7,029 bases of DNA. Origin: DASSKK01 sp035690495 (GTDB lineage: Bacteria > Actinomycetota > Actinomycetes > Propionibacteriales > Nocardioidaceae). Under the pieces are notes generated by a model. The model saw only the letters and a list, made by a program, of their open reading frames with translations, searched no databases and was not told the DNA's origin. This document shows, piece by piece, positions 1-4,505 of the stretch. The stretch lies in NCBI GenBank assembly GCA_035690495.1, contig DASSKK010000098.1:1-7029 (forward strand). The letters run 5' to 3'. The translations under genes and the position numbers were made by a program. Within the stretch, counting starts at the first letter, position 1. Each line of letters begins with the position of its first letter.

Positions 1-746
1 TCGCGCTCGCGGGCGCGCTCGACCTGCTCGGCGAGGAAGGTGCGCAATGCGGCGGTGTCCATGAACGTCGCGTCGACGACCTCGCCGACGAGGACCGGCA
101 CGCCCTCGCGCAGGACCGTCGTGCCGTCGGCGGTGAGCAGCTCGATGCGCAGCTCGCCGTCCTCGGCGATCACCACGGACTTCTCGTTGGACCGGAAGTC
201 GTCGTGGCCCATCGTGGCCACCTCGGTCTTCGAGTCCGCAGACCAGGCGCCCATCGAGTGGGGGTTCTTGCGGACATAGGCCTTCACCGAGGCCGGGGCG
301 CGACGGTCGGAGTTGCCCTCGCGCAGCACGGGGTTGACCGCGCTGCCCTTGACCTTGTCGTAGCGGGTGCGGATCTCGCGCTCCTCGTCGGTGGACGGCT
401 CGTCGGGATAGTCGGGCAGCGCGTACCCCTTGCCCTGGAGCTCGGCGACCGCCGCCTTGAGCTGCGGGACCGAGGCGGAGATGTTCGGCAGCTTGATGAT
501 GTTGGCGTCCGGGTGCGAGGTCATCTCGCCGAGCTCGGCGAGGGCGTCCTCGACGCGCTGCCCCTGCTCGAGCCGGTCGGAGAACCCCGCGAGGATGCGT
601 CCTGCCAGCGAGATGTCGCGGGTCTCCACGCGCACACCCGCGGACGCGGCGTACGCCCGCACGACGGGCAGCAACGAGCGGGTGGCCAACGCGGGCGCCT
701 CGTCGGTGTGGGTGTAGATGATCCGGGGAGTCTCAGAGTCGGTCAC
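1..746 (-). CDS. icd: NADP-dependent isocitrate dehydrogenase, monomeric type (N-terminal part, cut by window edge)
   Basis: This enzyme oxidatively decarboxylates isocitrate to 2-oxoglutarate with NADP+ and a divalent metal in the cytosolic TCA cycle. About 248 codons are present; the monomeric family is about 740 residues, so roughly the first third is here and the rest lies beyond the left edge. The reading opens with VTDSETPRIIYTHTDEAPAL, typical of the monomeric IDH N-terminus. It continues with the KLPNISASVPQL block (about residues 85-96) and the KGSAVNPVLREGNSDRRAP block (about 133-151). By remembered comparison with the Azotobacter vinelandii enzyme, N88, S135, R142 and R148 here correspond to isocitrate-contacting residues. 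The catalytic metal aspartates would lie in the missing part. Two in-frame GTG codons are possible, at 752 and 746. I chose 746 because a -10-like TAGGGT ends at 753, six bases upstream, so a transcript would begin at or near 746 and leave out 752. No Shine-Dalgarno is visible. The identification is very secure; the start is less so. Confidence 0.95.
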   Translation of the reverse strand, partial: MTDSETPRIIYTHTDEAPALATRSLLPVVRAYAASAGVRVETRDISLAGRILAGFSDRLEQGQRVEDALAELGEMTSHPDANIIKLPNISASVPQLKAAVAELQGKGYALPDYPDEPSTDEEREIRTRYDKVKGSAVNPVLREGNSDRRAPASVKAYVRKNPHSMGAWSADSKTEVATMGHDDFRSNEKSVVIAEDGELRIELLTADGTTVLREGVPVLVGEVVDATFMDTAALRTFLAEQVERARER

Positions 747-752
747 GCTCAC

Positions 753-758
753 ACCCTA
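753..758 (-). promoter_or_regulatory. -10 box of icd promoter (leaderless type)
   Basis: Read on the minus strand, TAGGGT fits the actinobacterial TANNNT -10 pattern. Exactly six bases separate it from the GTG at 746, so the expected transcription start coincides with the start codon. No convincing -35 hexamer is seen 17-19 bp upstream. The spacer region is instead occupied by a perfect palindrome (765-779), which may help recruit or block polymerase. Confidence 0.5.
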
Positions 759-764
759 GGCGGT

Positions 765-779
765 AGCGTCCGGGACGCT
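765..779. promoter_or_regulatory. Perfect palindrome AGCGTCC-G-GGACGCT upstream of icd -10 box
   Basis: Two 7-bp arms are perfectly complementary around one central base. The element sits 6 bp upstream of the icd -10 box, inside the -10/-35 spacer, where a dimeric regulator would control polymerase directly. It also lies 37 bp beyond the stop codon of the CDF gene. However, a one-base loop is too tight for an RNA hairpin without opening the stem, and no T-run follows on the minus strand, so a terminator role is less likely than an operator. The regulator is not identifiable from this window. Confidence 0.45.
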
Positions 780-816
780 GTGGCGAGTCGGCTCGACTGC
801 AGGACTCGGCCAGGAA

Positions 817-1701
817 TCAGTGCAGGGCGCTCTCGTGCTCGGCGTGCGTGAGGGGCTCGAGCTGGAACGTGGAGTGCTCCACGTCGAAGTGCCCGACGAG
901 GCACTCCTGCAGCTCGTCGAGCAGACGCGGAGCGTGATCGTCGACGAAGCACTCGGCCTGGACGACGATGTGCGCCGACAGCGTGGGCAGACCCGAGGTG
1001 ACGGTCCACACGTGCAGGTCGTGCACGTCGTGCACGTGCTCGTTGTCCAGCAGATGCCGGCGTACGTCGTCCAGGTCCATTCCGTGCGGCGCCGCCTCGA
1101 GCAGGACGCGTCCGGAGTCGCGCAGCAGGCCCCACGCCGCACGCAGCATCAAGGCAACCACGAGCAGGGTGGCTACCGGGTCGGCCCTCTGCCAGCCGGT
1201 GAGCACGATCACGACCCCGGCCACGACGGTGCCGGCGAACCCGAACAGGTCGGTCAGCACGTGCTGGTAGGCGCCCTCTACGTTCAGGCTGGCCCGGTTG
1301 GCCCTGGCCAGCAGTGTCGTCGCCAACAGGTTGACCGCGATCCCGACCGCCGCCACCACGATGACCGGCACGCCGGCGACCTGGGGCGGGTCGATCAGCC
1401 TGCGGACCGCCTCCACGGTCAGGATGCCGGCGACCACGAGCAGGGTGATGCCGTTGCCGGCGGCCGAGACGATCTCGGCGCGCGCCCAGCCGAACGTCCA
1501 GACGCCGGTCGCGGGGCGCGCCGCCAGCCGGAACGCCCACAGGGCGCCGGCCAGCGCGCCCACGTCGGAGAGCATGTGTCCGGCGTCGGAGAGCAGCGCC
1601 AAGGAGCCGGACAGGAAGGCGACGACGACCTCGACGGCCATGAAGGCCACCAGCAGCGCGAGCGCGGACCACAGGTAGCGGCTGCGCGTGGGCTCCACCA
1701 T
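817..1701 (-). CDS. Cation diffusion facilitator (CDF) family Zn2+ efflux transporter
   Basis: This 294-residue inner-membrane protein should export Zn2+ (perhaps also Co2+ or Cd2+) in exchange for protons, as CzcD/ZitB-type CDF proteins do. Hydrophobic segments lie at about residues 10-30, 34-58, 76-96, 109-131, 150-168 and 176-194, giving the usual six. The transport site shows as HMLSD (H42, D46) in segment 2 and HVLTD (H147, D151) in segment 5; the two HxxxD motifs are the pattern of zinc-selecting members. The cytosolic C-terminal domain (about 205-294) has the family block HDLHVWTVTSG (227-237) and LSAHIVV (241-247), and is preceded by a His-rich EHVHDVHDLH stretch (221-230). Length is normal for the family. 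The ATG at 1701 follows a TACAGT -10-like box by seven bases and has no Shine-Dalgarno, which supports a leaderless start there. It is divergent from mdh and is followed on the same strand by icd, which appears to have its own promoter. Confidence 0.93.
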   Translation of the reverse strand: MVEPTRSRYLWSALALLVAFMAVEVVVAFLSGSLALLSDAGHMLSDVGALAGALWAFRLAARPATGVWTFGWARAEIVSAAGNGITLLVVAGILTVEAVRRLIDPPQVAGVPVIVVAAVGIAVNLLATTLLARANRASLNVEGAYQHVLTDLFGFAGTVVAGVVIVLTGWQRADPVATLLVVALMLRAAWGLLRDSGRVLLEAAPHGMDLDDVRRHLLDNEHVHDVHDLHVWTVTSGLPTLSAHIVVQAECFVDDHAPRLLDELQECLVGHFDVEHSTFQLEPLTHAEHESALH

Positions 1702-1708
1702 GGTGACC

Positions 1709-1714
1709 ACTGTA
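1709..1714 (-). promoter_or_regulatory. -10 box of CDF gene promoter (leaderless type)
   Basis: Read on the minus strand, TACAGT matches TANNNT and ends seven bases before the ATG at 1701, so the mRNA is likely to begin at the start codon. The -35 position (about 1732-1738) reads CAGACG or GCAGAC, a weak match. A perfect palindrome lies in between. Confidence 0.45.
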
Positions 1715-1717
1715 GGC

Positions 1718-1731
1718 AGGCACGGGTGCCT
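1718..1731. promoter_or_regulatory. Perfect palindrome AGGCAC-GG-GTGCCT, candidate operator of CDF gene
   Basis: Two perfect 6-bp arms flank a GG centre, placed between the putative -35 and -10 of the CDF promoter. A second, outer pair of arms (GGCAG and CTGCC) can be seen around it. Metal efflux genes are commonly controlled by a metal-sensing repressor or activator binding a dyad exactly here (ArsR/SmtB or MerR types). No such regulator is encoded in this window, so the assignment is inference from position and symmetry. Confidence 0.4.
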
Positions 1732-1769
1732 CGTCTGCCCCTCTCCGTAACCCGTGAGGAGCCCGCTGC

Positions 1770-1775
1770 TAGCGT
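1770..1775 (+). promoter_or_regulatory. Possible -10 box of mdh promoter
   Basis: TAGCGT fits TANNNT and would give a 5' leader of roughly 25-30 bases that includes the mdh ribosome binding site. No recognisable -35 box precedes it (the 17-bp position reads GTAACC), so this is only a weak call. Confidence 0.3.
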
Positions 1776-1809
1776 CGAAGCCGAGACCGTCGAGCAGCAA
1801 GGAGAGCCC

Positions 1810-2796
1810 GTGAGCACACCCGTCAAGGTCGCGGTAACCGGCGCTGCGGGGCAGATCGGCTACAGCCTGCTGTTCCGGCTGGCCAGCGGGGACCTGCTCG
1901 GCAAGGACACTCCGATCGAGCTCAGGCTCTTGGAGATCACCCCGGCGCTGAAGGCCCTCGAGGGCGTGGTGATGGAGCTCGACGACTGTGCGTTCCCGAC
2001 GCTGTCTGGTGTCGAGATCGGCGACGATGCCGCCAAGATCTTCGACGGCGCCAACCTCGCCCTGCTCGTCGGCGCCAAGCCGCGCACCAAGGGCATGGAG
2101 CGCGGCGACCTGCTGGAGGCGAACGGGGCGATCTTCACCGCACAGGGCAAGGCGCTCAACGAGGTCGCCGGTGACGACGTACGCGTCGGGGTGACCGGAA
2201 ACCCGGCCAACACCAACGCGCTGATCGCGCTTTCCAACGCGCCGGACATCCCCAGCGAGCGGTTCAGCGCGCTGACCAGGCTCGACCACAACCGGGCGAA
2301 GACCCAGCTGGCGAAGAAGGCCGGGTGCACGGTCGGCGACATCTCGAAGCTGACGATCTGGGGCAACCACTCCGCGACGCAGTACTCCGACATCTTCCAC
2401 GCCGAGATCGCCGGCAAGAACGCCGCCGAGGTCGTCAACGACCAAGGCTGGATCGAGAACGACTTCATCCCGACGGTCGCCAAGCGCGGTGCGGCGATCA
2501 TCGAGGCGCGCGGGTCGTCGTCGGCAGCATCGGCGGCCTCGGCGACCATCGACGCGGCCCGCGACTGGCTGAAGGGCTCGCCCGAGGGCGACTGGGTGTC
2601 GATGGCCGTGCTCTCCGACGGGTCGTACGGCGTGCCCGAGGGCCTGGTCTACTCCTACCCCGTCACCACCAAGGACGGCGAATGGGAGATCGTCCAAGGC
2701 CTCGAGATCGACGACTTCTCCCGCGCCAAGATGGACGCCACCGCCAAGGAGCTCTCCGGCGAACGCGACGCGGTCCGCAGCCTCGGCCTGATCTAG
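1810..2796 (+). CDS. mdh: Malate dehydrogenase (NAD-dependent)
   Basis: This cytosolic enzyme interconverts malate and oxaloacetate with NAD(H) in the TCA cycle. It has 328 residues, the usual length of the actinobacterial/Thermus-type MDH. The Rossmann glycine motif is TGAAGQIGY (10-18). E42, at the end of the second strand (LRLLEI), is the acidic residue that selects NAD over NADP. R92 and R98 in GAKPRTKGMER are the substrate-binding arginines of the mobile loop. N130 is in the TGNPANTNA block, D158 and R161 in TRLDHNRAKTQLA, and the catalytic H186 in IWGNHSATQYSD. All key residues are present. The start is GTG at 1810, chosen because AAGGAG (1799-1804) lies five bases upstream and the N-terminus STPVKVAVTGAAG matches the family. 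Unlike the other genes here it has a clear Shine-Dalgarno and a leader. It ends 16 bp from the convergent HNH gene. Confidence 0.97.
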   Translation: MSTPVKVAVTGAAGQIGYSLLFRLASGDLLGKDTPIELRLLEITPALKALEGVVMELDDCAFPTLSGVEIGDDAAKIFDGANLALLVGAKPRTKGMERGDLLEANGAIFTAQGKALNEVAGDDVRVGVTGNPANTNALIALSNAPDIPSERFSALTRLDHNRAKTQLAKKAGCTVGDISKLTIWGNHSATQYSDIFHAEIAGKNAAEVVNDQGWIENDFIPTVAKRGAAIIEARGSSSAASAASATIDAARDWLKGSPEGDWVSMAVLSDGSYGVPEGLVYSYPVTTKDGEWEIVQGLEIDDFSRAKMDATAKELSGERDAVRSLGLI

Positions 2797-2802
2797 TCAC
2801 TG

Positions 2803-2822
2803 CGCCGCTTGGTTACGCGGCG
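2803..2822. terminator. Hairpin between convergent mdh and HNH genes
   Basis: CGCCGC (2803-2808) pairs perfectly with GCGGCG (2817-2822) around an 8-base loop; a further G.T pair can be added outside. It begins 6 bp past the mdh stop and overlaps the last codons and the TAA (2815-2813) of the HNH gene. It could serve both strands. Neither side has a real T-run, which is usual for actinobacterial terminators but weakens the call. Confidence 0.45.
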
Positions 2823-4381
2823 TCTTCGAGCGGACCACCGCTGGTGGAGACCAGGTGGTCGAAGTAGGCGCCCAGACTGCTGCCCAGGATGTGCGTGAGC
2901 GGGTCCGTGGGCAATTCTTCGCTGCGCGTGGCGACGCAGGGCGCGGCGCGGGGGCGGCGCGGTTCCCACCGCCCCTGGCCGGGAAGTGGCGGTGCGGCGG
3001 ACTCGTAGGCCCGCCCGGTCGGTGTGGTGACCCGGACCACATGCCCCGGTCCGGGCCGCTGACGTGTCGTCCATCCAGGGGCCTGCTTCACGTAGTTGCA
3101 CGCCTCGCACAGCCCCTGGCCGTTCGCGCCCCTGGTCTCGCCGCCTTCGACACGAGGGATCACATGGTCGCCGTGCCTGATCGGCGCATCGCACCACGGG
3201 GTGCGACAGGTCTGGTCGCGGATCAGCAGGAGGTCGCGGAGCCCGTCGGAGAAGGTCCGTCTCCGTGAGTCCAGGGCCACGAGCTCACCGGTGGCCGGAT
3301 GGGTGTAGAGCCGCCTGACCCAGGCGGAGGCGGTTGCCGGCAGGTTCGAGAGCAGGTCCCGTGCCCATCCGGCGGGCACGATCCCGTAGCCACGCAGGTA
3401 GGCAGGCTCGTTCGCGGGGTCGGTCCCTTCTCCGAAATCCGCATCGTGGGCGTCTCCTGCAGAGTCAGCACGGCCAGAGTCTCCTTCCGCGTCGACGGGA
3501 TCCTCGCTCTGCGGGGCCGGGCTCGTGGTCCTCGCGAACAGACTCTGGTCGGTCATGATCAGCTGGACCTCGACCGGCGTGCCGGCCGCGATCGTCTGGC
3601 CGGTGACCAGCTCCACGAGCGTGTCGGCCATCACCTGCCCCCGGCTGCGCGGGTCGCCAGCGGCACGCGCGGCGTCCGCGGCCTTGTTCAATGCCGCATA
3701 GCAGGCCACCGCCTGCGCCACCGGCAGCAGAGCCGTCAGGTAGGCCATGGTGTCCGGCGCCGGCCGACAGGTCACCGTCCGGTCGTTCTCCGCCTTCCGG
3801 ACCCTGGCCAACGCCGAGTGGGGATCCAGCCGGTAGGCCGACCGACGGGCCTCCGCGATCAGCCGCGCGTCTCCCAGTCCCTCCAGCTCGCCGGCCCGAC
3901 GACCCGCCAGCTCCTCGTCCACGGCTCGTCGATCCTCGGCTGACAGACAGGCGGTCTCACGGGCGAGCAGCGTGGCGCGCCACTCTGACAGCCATCCGGC
4001 GGTCAGCCCTGCCAGCGTGTGCGGCATCTCCGTGACGAGCACCTTGGCCAGGCCGAGGTGCTGCGATCCGCGGTTGGGCGACTCACGACGGGCGAGTCCG
4101 ATCTGCGCCGCCACGCCCTTGCCCTGATTCTCGGCGCGTACCCCGGCAGCTGCCTGTGCGGACCGCTGGGACGCGTCCAGGTCCGCCGTACTGCGTGCTT
4201 GCGCGGCCGATGCCCCTGCCTTCAGCTCTTCGAGAGCGCGGATCAGGTCGATGCGCTCGGAGTCGGTGGCCCGTCGGTCGAAGGTGGCAAGCTGCTCCAT
4301 CAGGTCGTTGACCTTCGCGACCACGACAGCAGCATCCAGACCGGCGTCCTCGCGTCCTGTCGCCGTGGTCGTATCGAACAT
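2813..4381 (-). CDS. DUF222 / 13E12-repeat-type protein with C-terminal HNH endonuclease domain
   Basis: The 522-residue product resembles the DUF222-HNH (REP13E12) proteins, which are abundant and multicopy in actinobacteria; their biological role is not settled. The N-terminal part, about residues 15-275, is the helical DUF222 region, with the conserved-looking HLGLAKVLVTEMPHT and LDPHSALARVRKAENDRTVT stretches. An acidic, low-complexity linker of about 40 residues follows (near 305-345, rich in D, E, S, G). The HNH domain at about 380-440 shows a CX4C pair (C392, C397), DH (D405, H406), N420 and a CX2C pair (C425, C428) followed by N429. It is therefore a zinc-ribbon HNH with its metal and catalytic positions intact and probably cuts DNA. 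I chose the ATG at 4381 (MFDTTTATG) because the -10 box TAATAT ends seven bases before it. An in-frame TTG at 4399 lies inside the promoter and would not be transcribed. It is divergent from pcrA and convergent with mdh. A LexA-like dyad overlaps its first codons. Confidence 0.88.
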   Translation of the reverse strand: MFDTTTATGREDAGLDAAVVVAKVNDLMEQLATFDRRATDSERIDLIRALEELKAGASAAQARSTADLDASQRSAQAAAGVRAENQGKGVAAQIGLARRESPNRGSQHLGLAKVLVTEMPHTLAGLTAGWLSEWRATLLARETACLSAEDRRAVDEELAGRRAGELEGLGDARLIAEARRSAYRLDPHSALARVRKAENDRTVTCRPAPDTMAYLTALLPVAQAVACYAALNKAADAARAAGDPRSRGQVMADTLVELVTGQTIAAGTPVEVQLIMTDQSLFARTTSPAPQSEDPVDAEGDSGRADSAGDAHDADFGEGTDPANEPAYLRGYGIVPAGWARDLLSNLPATASAWVRRLYTHPATGELVALDSRRRTFSDGLRDLLLIRDQTCRTPWCDAPIRHGDHVIPRVEGGETRGANGQGLCEACNYVKQAPGWTTRQRPGPGHVVRVTTPTGRAYESAAPPLPGQGRWEPRRPRAAPCVATRSEELPTDPLTHILGSSLGAYFDHLVSTSGGPLEDAA

Positions 4382-4389
4382 ATGAGCGA
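4374..4389. promoter_or_regulatory. LexA (SOS) box-like dyad overlapping HNH start codon
   Basis: On the minus strand the sequence is TCGCTC-ATAT-GTTCGA. The actinobacterial/mycobacterial LexA consensus is TCGAAC-N4-GTTCGA; the right half is a perfect match and the left half matches 4 of 6 (10 of 12 overall). It covers the ATG and first codons (ATG TTC GA) and touches the last base of the -10 box, so a bound repressor would block initiation. It is known that 13E12-family genes in M. tuberculosis carry LexA sites. The imperfect left arm leaves the affinity in doubt. Confidence 0.45.
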
Positions 4390-4418
4390 TATTAGTCAAG
4401 CGAATGGCTCTTCGTCAA
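4389..4418 (-). promoter_or_regulatory. Strong sigma70-type promoter of the HNH gene
   Basis: On the minus strand TTGACG (4418-4413) is followed, after 18 bp, by TAATAT (4394-4389), close to consensus in both hexamers and the best promoter in the window. Seven bases then separate the -10 box from the ATG at 4381, so the mRNA is predicted to be leaderless. There is no Shine-Dalgarno. Confidence 0.7.
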
Positions 4419-4490
4419 CCCCCGATCACGATCACCCCGGCTCGGGTCTGCCGCCCCCTCACTGATGGCCGGAGTGTCGGCTGCGGAACG

Positions 4491-4496
4491 TAGGGT
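4491..4496 (+). promoter_or_regulatory. -10 box of pcrA promoter
   Basis: TAGGGT, the same hexamer as at icd, ends nine bases before the pcrA ATG. The transcript would have a leader of only zero to three bases. A poor GGTGGA overlaps the box and could act as a Shine-Dalgarno only if transcription began farther upstream. No clear -35 is seen. Confidence 0.4.
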
Positions 4497-4505
4497 GGAT
4501 ACGAC

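Noticed and set aside
753..816. icd and the CDF gene as a single operon
   Set aside because: They share a strand and are close, but icd has its own -10 box and a palindrome directly upstream, and the functions are unrelated. Read-through cannot be excluded.
204..851. Plus-strand open frames opposite icd (204-851, 430-717, 40-279)
   Set aside because: The minus strand here reads an uninterrupted monomeric isocitrate dehydrogenase; these are shadows.
817..2697. A 626-residue minus-strand open frame covering the CDF gene and the antisense of mdh
   Set aside because: Only the part from 1701 down is CDF; the upstream part is the low-complexity antisense shadow of mdh, whose plus-strand reading has every family motif.
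820..2796. A 658-residue plus-strand open frame extending mdh upstream through the CDF gene
   Set aside because: The first part is antisense to CDF. The Shine-Dalgarno and family alignment place the mdh start at GTG 1810.
2833..2860. Inverted repeats CCACC-GCT-GGTGG and GACCACC...GGTGGTC
   Set aside because: They lie within the C-terminal codons of the HNH gene and can be explained by codon composition (T, S, G, P residues); no independent sign of function.
4379..4399. TTG start at 4399 for the HNH gene (six more residues)
   Set aside because: These codons coincide with the spacer and -10 box of the strong promoter, so they would not be in the mRNA.
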